Assembly: GCA_016169945.1 (NCBI GenBank)
Contig: JADLSH010000062.1
Span: 62,001 to 126,000 of the forward strand
DNA length: 64,000 nucleotides
Origin: Trachythela sp. YZ-2020
Taxonomy: Eukaryota > Cnidaria > Anthozoa > Malacalcyonacea > Clavulariidae
Direction of reading: 5' to 3'
The notes under the pieces are model-generated. The model was not told where the DNA came from and searched no databases. It was given only the letters and a program-made list of their open reading frames with translations. This document shows, piece after piece, positions 36,277 through 51,200 of this stretch (positions are counted from its first letter, which is position 1; every line of letters begins with the position of its first letter). The position numbers and the translations under genes were made by a program.

Positions 36277-39200
36277 CTGTAGAAGAGTTTTTCGTTAGAA
36301 ATATGACTCTAGTCTGACCAAAATATACAAATAATTATTATACATGCATGCAGCAACCACACGTCCATTCTTACCAACTAACTACAATAAGCTCTGTTCG
36401 GCTCGTGTAGTCACGAAAGAATATAACCTCATGCTAAATATTCCCTATTTTGGGCGACATTATCGAAGTGCCCTTTTCTCTTATATCTTGCTAAAAGCTA
36501 AGCGCTTTACGACAAGCTATATATCGCTAGAATCCTTGAACAACAAGGAGTATTTTGGTGTATAGTTTGTTGTTTTAACATGTCTAGAACTCGAGTTATT
36601 AAGGAAATTTGGCGTACGCGTTAATGTTAGCCATGTTGGATTTCATTGTTATTAATACCTTGAATTCGCCCAATGGAAATGGTGGAATTTCCAACCAAAG
36701 TGGCTGGAGCCAAACGCTGAGTTACGAGTTGTGACGTTACTTGAATGAGCCGAATAATGTGATACTCATCGCTTTCGTACAAGCAAAATATGGTCAAAGT
36801 ATGTTATAAAAAGATAAAACTGAAGTGCCCAGGAAAAGATTGTGCTATTCGCTACAGTCAACAGGGATCGAAGCTCTTATCGCACAATAACTGGGCGAAA
36901 ATATAACAGACAACTGTATATTTCAGAAATGGACCCCGATTACAGAAGTATAAGGAACATATGGTCCACCTACGCGCACTTGACCAAACTTACATGCATC
37001 TTATGAATCATACCTTCAAATGTTTACGGTCACAATGGCCTTGAAGGAAGTTCTCTTCGTATTTTGCGGAGTACACGCGTCTACCCTCGGGTAGAATGTA
37101 GCGGACATCTTTCTTGTAATGGACAAAACTACCAACAGCGGCGGTAAGTAACGTCTCTGTGTTGGTTTGCTGCTTGGAGGTGTAATCTCGTAGCGGAAGA
37201 AAGACCTTTATGCTGCTCACGATAGGTGCAATGATGTCACCGCACGTTATCCAATTGTTAGCCATAAGCCAAGTACGATTGCGTGGCAATTGAAACGTGA
37301 TCTACAAATAAATTTTGTCCAATGAAAAACAAGTTGGAGTAGAACCAATTCTATATTAGATCGGTTGGAATTTTTATAAGTAATATTTTACTAGATATGA
37401 CTTAAACCCTTGGCACACCTAATGTTTGTATAATTCTATATAAACTTGGTTTGAGAGACAGTAATTGCTGAAGCACTGTCGATTCTTAATAACTGAAAAT
37501 GGCAGCTGGGCCTGCCATTCTCTCATCGGAATTACTTGTAGCAACAATCTTTTCGGCCAAAATTTGCCCGATAGAAGCAAAGCACGAGTTCAACACTGAC
37601 GTAAGGAAACATAGACGTGGCGGTCAGCGGCAAATTATGGCGACAGCGCAAGCTTGTGCATTGAAATTATCAGGTCTAAATGCAAACCAACGCTTACCTG
37701 TAGTGCCTATCATTTAATTTAATTTAATTTAATTTATTTGCTTCGCCACAAAAATACATAATGATTACACTACAATACTACATGGACATATACAAACAAT
37801 AGACCACACAAAGTCTGGGTAACCGCAACAGCAAAAGCCAATTACTGCGGGCCTGCTGGGAATCTTCTCAACCGTGAAGTTATATCAAGCAAATCAAACT
37901 ATTATTGTAACTTAATTGAAGAAGCGCAAGGCGACGCTGGTAAACTGTGGAAAGCTGTTAACGGAGCTTGCTCGCGTGACAGTATAATTATCGCCTAATC
38001 CACAGTGCATTATATCGGACGCGATACAACACTCTACTCCTAAGTCAATTGAATCAGTGTTGAACTCTTTTTTTGCTTCTATCGGGCAAACTTTGGTCGA
38101 AAAGATTGTTGCTACAAGTAATTCCGATAAGAGAGTGGCAGGCCCAGCTGAAACATCTTTTCAGTTATTAGAGTTGCAAGAATCGACAGTGCTTCAGCAA
38201 TTACTGTCTCTCAAACTTAATAAGGCAATAGGTTTGGATAAAATTAGTTCTACGCTTTAAGATATGCAGCCCACTCAATTTACCCAACAGTAACTAAACT
38301 GCTTAATTTATCTATTCAATCGAGTACACTATGGCAGTGTTCTAAAGTATCGGCTCTGTTTAAATCTGGTGTCCGAACCAAAGCGACAAATTATCGCCCA
38401 ACTCAAATTATTAACGTTCAGGTATCCACAATTTTGCCCACTCTTAGTAAATTTTGGAACGATCAGTACATTCACAACTGTGTGAATACCTGAACGTTAT
38501 TAATCTACTCTCAAATCGGCAATTTGGATTTAGGCGAAAACGATCGACCGCGACTGCTCTGACAAATTTTACGGACGAAATTCTACAAAACATGGAACAG
38601 GGAAATTATGTGGTGCTGTATTTAATGATTTAACAAAGGCGTTTGACACAATAGATCATGGAATGTTGCTTTCAAAATTGTCAAATCTTGGATTATCACC
38701 AAACACACTTGATTGGCTTGAAAGTATTGGGCCTTTGTCTGTTTCTATTTTAGATTATAATATAATATAGGTAGTGTAACAAATTTTAAATATCTAGGTG
38801 TTTTGATCTCTAAAGATCTTACGTGGGATGATCATATCGAATTAAGTATTTACTTCCTTTTAAAGCTCGCATGCTGTTTTATAACGGTTTGGTTCTTCCA
38901 CTATTTGACTACGCAGACGTAGTTTGGGGTGATAAAACAATACAGGACTTATGAATAACATTCAAGTCCTTCAGAACAAAGCCGCTAAGATTATTTTGGA
39001 TAAACCGTTACACTCCTCGTCTTCAGGAGTGTGAATCCTTGGCATGAGCTCATATCGCACAAACAGTGTTGGCGGCAGAGTGGTTTGGCCGTTGCGTTAT
39101 AGAATTCAACGAAACCACTTCATTTCGAAACATTTTCTATTAAATTCATACCGTTTTTCTCTCTTAAGCCCCGTAGGCCGTACAGACGAGAAAGTTTTCC

Positions 39201-42200
39201 CTGACAAGTTCTATTTGCTTGTGTGTGTGACAAAAAATTGAAACGTTTTCTTTGACAAGGAGATTATTTAAAAGCTAGTCATACCAGGTTTTCAACAAGG
39301 AAAATTTTTCGTACGTGTATACAGCCGACAAGGAAAACTTGTGAAAATGTCTGCGAAAATGCAAGTTTTTGACACCGACAAAAGTACCTGTATTTCAGAT
39401 AATACCCATTTGAAACTCGTGCCCACGATGACAGACCTGATACAAGTAAAATTTTACCTCTTTTCCGTCCTTGAGTTTTTGAAGATCTATAAATCCCATA
39501 TCTCCAGGATAATCAGGTCGTGTGGGGATATACACAGTGCGAGGTTCGGACTCGGCTTTTGGCTTATTGCTCACAAGTTCATTAACTTTTCCATAATCAA
39601 AGAAACCAGTTTCTGGACACTCTTTAACCTTCTTTCCATGTTTTTTGTACTCGAGTACGTTGCAATATAAGAAGATGCGAGACTGAAGTTTGTAATGTTG
39701 CATATAGAAGCCACGGACGACGTTGTAGACACTCTTTACTTTGTTTTTGTTCTTTATGTTTGAAGCAAGCTTTTTTGCAATATTCCCTACACCAAAGAAT
39801 GGAGTATCATTGGAAGAAATATTCGGCTCGTATAGTATAATACGACATACTAAATAATACCTATTTTCGATGGCATTATCGTAAATTTCATCGAAGTGCC
39901 GTTTTCGCTTATATCTTGCGAGAAACTGGGAGTTATAAGACAAGCTATATGTTGCTAGAATATTTGAACAAGAAGAATTATTTTGGTGTATAGTTTGTTC
40001 TTTTAACATGTTTTGAACTCGAGTTATTAAGGAAATTTGGCACACGATTAATTTCGGCCACGTTGGATTTCTTTAGCCTGAATTTTTCCAAAGGAAATTG
40101 TGGACTTTGCCACCCAAAGTGGAGTTGTTACGTTACTTGCAGGAGGCGAATGGTAGATCATGACCGCATTAAACTATTCTGTTTATGTATATTTTAATAT
40201 TAATATTAAGTGTGATGTCACCAGTATTACATTTGCATAGCACGCCCAGAACCTGTTTATATCGATGGCAGTTCCTAAGCAAGCTCAGTTATACAGCATT
40301 TTTTGTGTATATGAATGCCAAATTGGCGGCAAAAACATCGATTTAAGTCGCTTGAAACGTTACGAATCATACCAGAATATCGTAAAATATATACAAATAT
40401 AAGTGCGGCCGAGAATTCTGGAAAGCATACCGAATAAGTTATCTCCGAATTTTCCGCCAAAGAAAAGTGTCACATGCATAACAAACTAGATAGCATATTA
40501 AGCTAAATTTTGACCCTCGCCTTGTTGACGTTTCTCTAGCAAGCAAAAGTGTTAAAGCTTCCAAGAGTGAGCTTCATTATTGTGATATGCATTGTTGAAT
40601 CACAGTGGAAACATATTTGTTTTGTATAATCGGAATTTGCCGGTCAGCAAAATGTAAACAAGACAATGGATCTGTTCATGCATAAATTAATGCACTAATT
40701 ACACATTCAGTTCTGTTCAGCCGGGAAAGCATAACAAATTTTGTAAGTTTCTCGTCCAATTTTTATCCAAAACTATAGTAAAATTTTCATCAATTTGTCC
40801 TCGGCCTATGGTCATTAGCTCTAAAAATTTTCGTATGAAAATGTTATCATGCTCACAGCGAAACACGCACACACACACACACACACATGCACACATACAA
40901 CTTCAGGTGAAAACATAACCTCTTGGGAGCACTACCCACCTTCTAACGAAGAGCCTTCGTTGAAAAACGAAGGGTTTTCATCTCACCTTTATAGCTTTTA
41001 AACTCACCTCGAACAACCCGTGCTAGGGCATCAACCATATCAAATTGGAAATCATAAATATCCTCTCTGAGAGCGCTAAATTCAGCCAAGGTTCCTTGAA
41101 GTCTTTCACATATTAATGTTCCCCCTGCCACGCCCTTCCCGATTGGTTGTTCAATCCCACCATCCTCAGTGCCTTGCAAGATATCACAAGCTCTATCAAC
41201 GAATGCAGCCCATTTCACGTCATTAGCTACGAGTAGACTTCTTTCTGCTTTCGGCTTGAAGTTGTTATATTGCTCTATGAACAGGTCTAAATGCTTGTCG
41301 ATATCACTTTTTGCTCCTTTTTGAATCGATTGAACGATTGCTTTCAAGCTGTTGATTTGTCGACGATTATCGGCAAATTTTGTGGTCAAAGCTTTAACAT
41401 CTACAAGGAAATTAATAAACAGCGATCTATTTTATGAACCTGTTCATAGTATGATTATAACACCGAAAACTTAGAGGCGAGGGTATTCAGAATTGACCGG
41501 GGGAAATCAAATACAGTAGCCCACTTTATAATGAATGCTTGAGACAATTAGCCTTTCTCACCCTGGTCCTATCCGCCATTTTTGGGCGGTAGTGTAGCCG
41601 ATTTAGTGCCGCTATGCAAATTTGTTCGTGTTCATTGACGGTGAAAACAAATTTGAAATTTGCATAGCGGGACCAAATCGGCGGGCTGGCTACGCCACTG
41701 TTTTTGGGGTACTGCCTCCTCCAGATCTGAGAATGTAAGCACTGCAAAATGCAACTTTTTTAACTGTAGTTGTAAGCATGATCATTGTCAGTGGTAAATT
41801 TACACTCAGTTAAAATTTTGAAAAGTCGTTTTCCACATAGTTTAAATTTTTCACATCGTTTAGATTTTCACATCGTTTACAAAACAGTACCCCAAAAATG
41901 GCGGATTTGGGCCTGCGTGGGAAAGGCTAATTGGATCTTTTTATCAAAGCTTTCATTGATCAAAGTGTGTGACTGTGGAAACTTGTTTAGAAAAATATCT
42001 GAACGCGTCAAAGTTATATGCTTAGATAAATTGAAATACATAAATACAAACACATAATTGCAACTGCGACAACGGGACAAAAAGGATATAATTCCCAATT
42101 GATATTTACCCCTTTAGCATTAGCAAATATAAAATCTTTTCATATTTTGATGTAAGTCATGTTATCAGATGTTATAATATAATTTGTTGATTAAGGCGGT

Positions 42201-45200
42201 CCGTAATGGTGAATGGTGAATATGATGATGATGTGTGACTATCGTGATGATGTGTATCCTGGCGCCGGTTGCATAAAAATGTAATTAGATTTTACTAAAG
42301 TTAGTGTTAAATATACCCTAGTTAAATCATTAAAGCGCGGCTAACCGCGCGTGGGGATCGTCTCGGTTAGTTAAACCGAACATAACATAACGTAGGCGTT
42401 AATTTGCGAGCGGTGAAAAGTGTTACTGTGGACTCGTGTTTTAACGAAATGACGGCAATTGAAAAACATAGGTAAGTGCTGCCTTTCAAAATAATCTTAC
42501 TGCTAACTAGAGTTGTTCATACCTACCTGACTACAGTACCATTTTGAAAAATGTTAAGGACAGCCCAGGGCGCATAGTTAACTTTGACTAGTACGTTTTA
42601 TATATACTTTACGCGGGCTATACATTCAGAAATTATTGAATGAGTTACACTCTTTCGAATATACTCCAGTTTTGTTTAGTCTATATTCAAATTCTCCTTC
42701 CTTTAAATCTTCGAACGGCCGAAGGCGACGACGCCATGTTGTTTTTGTTCGTGTATATCATGACGTCAAACGTGCGATATTATTTTTCATATCCAACATT
42801 TAAAGTTATTTAGTGTGATATGATGCTACAACCTCATATTTGACAGAATTGGGTTGATATGATGATTTCACTGACCTATGGCTGCTAGCCAATCAGAAAT
42901 CATGAATTCCTCATAATAAAACCACAGCTTATGCTGCATATATCTGCCAGTGAGTTCTTTAGTCACATTTAATAAACAATTATTGGATGAGCATTTTGTG
43001 ATATCCGAAATTATCAAGGTCAAGGTAAGTATTAGACGACAAACAATAAACGCTTTAAATTCTGCAGAAGAAAACAAAGTTCTCCAAAAACTGGGTAAGT
43101 ACCATGCAATAAAGTTAAACAACAACGACGGCATAGTGTTAGAAACCTCGTTCACTAATGTGTGTCTCGTACACGAAAACATGGCTTTTTCCTTGTAGGT
43201 TCAACCTGCACAGATAACTAAACTATTTCCAGGTTGTCTGATAGCCATATTTATTTGTACGATACCAAAACCATAAATTTTCTAGCTTTGACTAGCTATG
43301 AGAAAATTTTGCACAAACTGAATGCGGTTGAAATATCTTAACATCCTTTTGCCAGAAACTCAAATACCATGCATAAACAATCCATGCTCAGGCATCTTTT
43401 ACAAAGGCAGGAAAAACAAGGAATAATTCGATTAATTCATTATCTACTTTGATCCAAATTCAACAAAAAGTTTATCGATTTATCCTTAGCACATGGCTAT
43501 CATTTTCAGTGACTTTCTTAGTATACTGTCCTAGAGTTTCGGCGTAGCGCTGCCCCTTATCTCTGAGTTAAGCCGGTTACACAGCAGGTCGAGGGCACAG
43601 GATTTTAGGATTTACTCGAGTTGGGTTCAACTCGAGGTGAAAAATATAAGTAATACTAAACCTTCAGCAAGACCTTTCACTGCCACGATGAGGGCAGCAC
43701 TAGTTGCAACATCAGACGTTGCCGCGGCAACTTCATTCGTTCTGTCGTAGATATCCGCTGCGTTCACGCCTGTGAACATAACTTTAAAAGGATTTGCATT
43801 TTCTGCAATCGTCGCCGTCAACGCTATTACCCTGGATATTAGTTGAATTGTAGTGACCGTTTGCACATTCGCCATAAGTTTGCCAACGTCGTCTTGTAGC
43901 CTTTTAGAAACTTTGGCAGATTCCTTGTCGTATCTAAAAAGTGGAAATAACAGAATTTCTAATATGGATATTGGATATTTATCGACTTAACTATTAACTT
44001 TGCAAGTTAGTTTTAGCAAATCAACACTTGGAAGTGACGTCACAAATCGTAATTTTTTTGGCTTCGGCTATTTTGGGTGGCAAATCCAGCTGGGCAATTT
44101 CAAACCAATTAAGAATAAATCCAACATGGCTGACATTAATACGTAGTTCAACTTTCCTTAATAAATTGTGTTCCAGACATGTTAAAACAACAAAGAACAC
44201 ACCAAAATACTCCTCGTTGTTCATAGGATTCTTACGAGCTATAGCTTGTTCTATAACTCTCAGTGTTTCGAAAATTATAAGCGAAAACAGCACACGATGA
44301 AATCCACGATAATGCCACGAAAAAAGCGGATTATTTAGCATGACGTAATATTCTCTCGTGACTGCATGCAAGATCCGAATAGCAGGGTTTGGAATCCATT
44401 AGATCTCTCGCAATAAACCTGTATTTAGTCATAAATTCGTTCATAAAATTCGAGGACTATGGTGATCGAGCGCTATTATTGTATGCTCTCCTCATCTTTC
44501 TAACCAAAATTGCCGATCTTCTGCTTTTCAGTTAATATGTAATACAATTTCAGAACCATACAAGAAGCAATTTCAAAATAAGATCTTAATTAAAACAAAA
44601 AATATTTTCCAAATTTAAATGTAAAGGAAATTTAGAAAAATTACCCCAAAATTTTTCTTTATGAAATTTTAATCGATTGAATCTTTCATGGATTTCAGAT
44701 ATAATTTCAGATTCAAAGCTTCCATAGCGTAACATGAAAATAGATGGGTTTCGCTAAGCACAGTCGTGCAGCAGATGATGGTCAACCGACAGTTATCAGA
44801 GTGGGAAAATAATGTTAATTTTTGAATTTTTTGCACTAGTCGTATATTTGGAGGCAAATAAATAGAGTCGAGAGAAGTTATTTATTTTGCTTCATTTGTA
44901 AGTGCTAACAGTTTTGAAGTTGACAACCATCTGCTTTTCAAACCATATTCTGTTCACGGGTAGTGCTCTTTAATGATCTGTAAAATTTAACCCATGCCTA
45001 CACAAAATCTACAGCACAAGGCAGAATATGGTCAAGAAAGGGTAAGTTTTCTTAAAATAGTATGCCAAGTATAACCTGAAATATGTAAGAAAACAAGAAT
45101 TCAAAGATTACTTTGTAATTTCTCCATCGATGTAGCCAATATCCGCGTTCGCAATTTCTTCGTCAAATTTCGCCAGGGTTCCAAAATATGTTGATAAGTC

Positions 45201-48200
45201 GTTGGCGAGTTTGATGATGCTTACTTGTGTTGCTCTAGAAATATTTAACTTACATTAAGTAAAAAATACCTTGTACAATGGTCCATGGTTACTACAGTAA
45301 GAAACCTGGAACACTTTTCAGAGTAAGAGCAAGTGTACAACTAACAGTAAGTAATAAACGTAAGAAATATATAGATTACCTAATGATTGGTGAGTGCGCT
45401 CGATTTTTATGTGAGCGCGGCGACTAGGACCTGTATAGGAGTTTGTATGCGTTTCATTTAGCACAGGCAATCTCAACTGTTTTAGGGTAAAATGACCATG
45501 GCGGTCAACATGGCATATGTGCGAAAACCTGAATCCGGGACGAAGTCCTGAAAATGACCTCGCCCTGAAACGGCAGTGCCGACATAGCTCTACCTTCCGA
45601 AAAGAAAAAGCGACAGCCTTTCTGAAGTGCTTATAGTGTTTAGAAGGGTTGCTTTTAGGGGTGTTATTGGAAGGAAAAATTTGTCTAAGTATAATATTTT
45701 ACAAGAAAATGACCATGCACCACCCCAGGTCAACTGCTAATTATGCATGAAATAACTCATATACCTGGCAGAGATTAAATTTTCTTATTTCCTAAAAATT
45801 TTTATCATGGGATGAAAAACTATGCTTAATTTAATATAATTATTGTAGATTTCATAAGGATTGACATTGTTTTGTTTAAATATAATACATTTTATTTCAC
45901 TTACCCCCCACCAAAACACGATTTCAGCCATATTTTGCCGTCTTGTTTGCTTTTTATCGCCGAGTCTTGCAAGTATCATCCAATTGTTGTACTTTTACAT
46001 AATGATAGATGGCTAAAGAAGATTTCAACCAAGTTTCGTCAAGTTTTGAAGCAGTGCAGTGTATTTTATCTTCGATGTTGTGTCCTTCGATATTTCGTCA
46101 AATATGCCGCCATTCCAAGCCTCGCAGCTTCTCTGCCCGATAAATGCCACTTTTCGTCTTCATATGTATTTAGATTACATTATCCAAGAGTACTGCATTG
46201 TAGAATAGTCCCAATCGAAAAATTGAAAACATTAGTTGCACTTGAAAGGAAAAAACCTATCATAACACATTTAGGATCAGAATCAAGAACACAAGTTTAA
46301 AAATAATTTGAAAGTTACGCGCAATCTTCGCGAAAACTCCTCGTGGGCTACTTAACAGGGGGCAATATTTTCACGAAACGTTTGTTCATACCACAGAACC
46401 CAAGTAAATATATTATATTTATTGTATTTTTATGATTTATGATAAAAACAATAAATTTTTGCCGTATTTTCTATTGTTTTTATCATAAATCATAAAAATA
46501 CAATAAATATAATATATTTACTTGGATTCTGTGGTGACGAACAAACGTTTCGTCAAAATATTGCCCCCTCTGTTAAGTAGCCCACGAGGAGTTTTCGCGA
46601 AGATTGCGCGTGACTTTCAAATTATTTTTAAACTTGTGTTCTTGATTCTGATCCTAAATTTGTTATGGGAGGTTTTTTTCCTTCAAGTGCAACTAATGTT
46701 TTCAATTTTTCGATTGGGACTATTCTACAATGAAGTACTCTTGGATACTGTAATCTAAATACATATGAAGACGAAGAAGCGGCATTTATTGGGCAGAGAA
46801 GCTGCGAGGCTTGCAATGGCGGCATATTTGACGAAATATCGAAGGACACAACATCGAAGATAAAATACACTGCATTGCTTCAAAACTTGACGAAACTTGG
46901 TTGAAATCTTCTTTAGCCATCTATCATTATGTAAAAGTACAACAATTGGATGATACTTGCAAGACTCGGCGATAAAAAGCAAACAAGTCGGCAAAATATG
47001 GCTGAAATCGTGTTTTGGTGGGGGGTAAGTGAAATAAAATGTATTATATTTAAACAAAACAATGTCAATCCTTATGAAATCTACAATAATTATATTAAAT
47101 TAAGCATAGTTTTTCATCCCATGATAAAAATTTGTAGGAAATAAGAAAATTTAATCTCTGCAAGGTATATTAGTTATTTCATGCATAATTAGCAATTGAC
47201 CTGGGGTGGTGCATGTCATTTTCTTGTAAAATATTATACTTAGACAAATTTTTCCTTCCAATAACACCCCTAAAAGCAACCCTTCTAAACACTATAAGCA
47301 CTTCAGAAAGGCTGTCGCTTTTGCTTTTCGGAAGGTTGAGCTATGTCGGCACTGCCGTTTCAGGGCGGGGTCATTTTCAGGACTTTCGTCCCGGATCCAG
47401 GTTTTCGCACATATGCCATGTTGACCGCCATGGTCATTTTACCCTAAAACAGTTGAGATTGCCTGTGCTAAATGAAACGCATACAAACTCCTATACAGGT
47501 CCTAGACTACGCTTATTGTTTCATCTTCTTGCTGAAATTCCAATCAAAGACGTTTATCTTAAGTATTTTCGCCTTGAGTGTTTTCTTTGATAGTAATATA
47601 ATGTGATATGCATATATGGCATGCTGTTGTGGTTGGTGCCTGAACTACCCGTAAAGGATTAGAAAGTACTACGAGGCAGAGAGCAAAAGCCCTTCTTCGG
47701 TTAGTAAAGAAACTAGTCTTATTAAATTCATGACGGAAAGGCCATAATATCTAAGACTAAGCACTATGGACTAAGTAATATTTTTCAGGTTAGTTTTGAC
47801 ATAAAACAACTATGCATGGCAGGTAAACATTTTTTGCCGCTTAGTTCCTTGATAGCCAGTCACAGAAAACAGAAATTAAATATATAGAAACCTGAATGCG
47901 GCCATGGTCTTCCTATGCTTCATATCTGCATTATCGTCTTTAATCAATTCTCGTATATCATAGTCACCGACACGACGAAGATCACGTACGGGTCCGCTTC
48001 TCAAATAACCACTTTTTATCTTCTTCAACATCGTGTGTTGTTTGAGAATATCAGCGACGACGCAAATATGATCTGATTTCAGATCCTTACATGCGAGTAG
48101 GACATAACTATAGATAACAATTGAAATGAAAATAGGATTAATTAAAGCCAGGATAATTTTTGCTATGTAACATAGATGCGCGTGATATTACACGGAAGAC

Positions 48201-51200
48201 CCAACTTTTCGACACCTGGACACAAATTGGACATAAAATGTTCAACCTTGTAATAGACCCTTTCAAGGTTTTGCTAAGTTATTTAGAACACATCAAAATT
48301 AGTACATTTGCAAAGTTTGCTGAAAAATTATTGAACGACTTTGAAGGGCTAGAGTTGTATCTTCTTTCCGATCATCCCAGGGGAATTACTTGGCTCTAAA
48401 TAAGGTGGTAGGTTCGCTCTTCAAAAGAGCGTGGTCAGGAACCAAAACGTTCACGAGCTATCCACCCCCCCTCCCTCCCCCGCCCCCCTCCCCCCTCTCC
48501 CCGGCCAGGCTGTTTATGGGAAATGCACAGGTATCGATGACCGATTAGCAGTGCTTTGCTCTTACTCAAGCTGACCTAAATATTTTCTCGGTCGATATGT
48601 TTTTGAGTGTTTGACAAACTCGTACGACAAATTTGCCTATTTCAAACACTAGGTGGAATTGCGCCACTCCCCCTCTCCCCCCTCCATTTAAAACAAAGTC
48701 CTTCATCTGCATATAAATACCTTGTTAAACTAGATCGTTTTTCCACAATGGCCATGAACTTTTCCAAAGTTGCGAAGCCACCATCATTGACTGCCTCGTC
48801 AAAGAATTCGTCCCAACCAAGCATAGAAATATAGGCCTCGAAATGGTTTACATCTTCTCCAATAGCAGCAAACGCCTTGGCTTGTATACCATCTCCATAT
48901 GCACCACATATAACATTTGCAAGGTAGTCGCTGATTTTATACCAAATCATCGCACCAAAATGTGGTATTGCCTTTGTAATATCGCACTTGTTGTCTTTCG
49001 TGCACGCGGTCTGGCTTGTGGTGTTCATGATGCACGTGTTGACATCTTCGCACACGTTAGTGATGGATGCGTAGGTTTCGTCATGTTTCGCCTTTTTTAA
49101 GCCACTGCACATATATTCAAGTGGAAGTTTGATATTGCTTGGTTTTCTTGTTTTGCCTGTTTTTGCTGAGGATACCATTTGGTCAATGCAAGCTGTTAAG
49201 AGAAATCGTGTTTAGTTGATGGCTCCATCCCTTATTTATTCAGTGTTACTACAATTAGAAATACATGCATGCAGCAACCCCTCGTCCTTTCTAACTAACT
49301 ATAGTTAAATATGTCCCAAACATAATCTCAATGTCAGGCATTTCAGGTATTATGTAGCCCAACACGAAATGTATAATTTAACTCTAACACCAATCCTAAC
49401 CCTAACCCAAATCCTAATCCGATATATAATCACAGAAATAATTCGCGTAGGGCTACACAAAGAACATAACATGGCGGGAGGTGGAGGGAAACATAGAAAG
49501 CAGAGAGGATCCGGCTGTTCAAAGGAGCCCGAGAAAGTTGGGTAATGATATGATCGCGTCACTCCTCAAGCTTTCATGTACGCCTATTCGATGAATATAC
49601 TACGCATTTCTGGAATAAATGGTTTAGTAGAATCCATAATATGTTAGCCAAGCCACTGCATAGTTTAAAGTTTTTGTCCCACGATAACACGCACTCGTGA
49701 CTGGGTCTGTTCGGCCTTGCATTGGTCTCAGTCTGAATAATTCTAAATACCCTCCTTAACTTTATCCAAAAATTTAGTTCTTAGTATTTTTACTGTGCAA
49801 CATAAAAGTTGATTCTTAAGAGGAGATCTTTTTGTATGCTACGTAACACGCGCTCAAAAATAATGAGTATAGTGGCACTTGCATAATGACTGCATTTGAC
49901 TGCATTAATACGTTTCTCAATCGGCAATTTAAAATGTGTGCTTAGTAATCTATGAAATAATGGCAGTAAAGCTGAAATAAAGAAATTTAGATGGTACGTC
50001 AAAGAGAAAACGATAATTGAAATTGAGTAGGTTTGCATTTAAAAAGTAGTAAAAATATTGTCTTAATAATAATCATAATAACAAATAATAACACTGGATC
50101 ATTTGGTCAGGGTTTTAAATTATAATTTGCTTTTAGGGAGAGTTTAGACCGAACTGATAGGATATTCAGTATGAATACAAGTAGATGTGCCCCCCCATAT
50201 GGGGTAAATTTCCCGCCATATGACGTCAGCATTTTGAGGATCTCGCCATAAGACGTCATTTGCGTAGATACGCGTAGATGCATGTATATACATGTGGATA
50301 TGCGTAGATACGCGTAGATACATGAAGATGCATGCGGATATGCGTAGATACGCGTAGATACGCGTAGATACATGTAGATGCATACGGATATGCGTAGATA
50401 CGCGTAGATACGCGTATCTACGCGTATCTACACATATCTACATGTGGATATGCGTAGATACGCGTAGATACATGAAGATGCATGCGGATATGCGTAGATA
50501 TACGCGTAGATACGCGTAGATACATGTAGATATGCGTAGATACGCGTAGATACATGTGGATACATGTGGATATGCGTAGATACGCGTAGATACGCGGGTT
50601 TCTGCGTATCTACGCGTGTTTCCGCGTATCTACGCGTAGATACGTGTAGATACATGTAGATGCATGCGGATATGCGTAGATACGCGTATCTACGCATATC
50701 CACATGTAGATATGTGTAGATACGCGTAGATACATGTAAATATGCACATATGCGTACAGAACCCCGAGAGAACCCCTACAGAACCCCGAGAGAACCCTAC
50801 AGAACCCCTACAGAACCCCGAGAGAACCCCTACAGAACCCCGAAGGGCAGAAAAGGCCAAAAAGGCTGTAGCTGTACGGAATTTTTGTAGAATGTAATAA
50901 AGAACAGAGTTAGTTTTGTGTTTGATTTTATTTCACTCCAAGTATTAGATCTAGTTATAGATAATTTTATTAAACACATAATGCGATACTAAGGTTCTTA
51001 TTGTGGAACAGTTTAATCATCGCTTTCTTCGTCATTGAAACTGTAGTCTTTTAAAAGTGTTCTAATGAGAAACTTTCTCTTATCAACAGCTGCTTCTCTA
51101 GCTTCTTCTGGATCAAAGTTATCCTCATTCACAAAAGCATCCTTTGTTTGCATGATTTTCTCATGGACTGGATCTTTCTTCAGTTGTTTCATCCACAGGA

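Noticed and set aside
37499..37717. Plus-strand 72-codon frame
   Set aside because: It is antisense to an inverted LINE RT fragment that matches 38,058-38,225.
45785..47144. Pairs of short frames on both strands as duplicated genes
   Set aside because: They are mirror images produced by the palindrome and are too short to support. At most they are truncated 5' exons.
50107..50703. Minus-strand frames rich in YLRISACIYMYLHVSTR-type repeats
   Set aside because: They are translations of the 10-bp TIR array in several frames. Similar frames appear on the other strand at the right TIR.
50260..50745. CRISPR-like array
   Set aside because: The repeats are contiguous 10-mers with no spacers, inside a Polinton TIR in a eukaryotic context.
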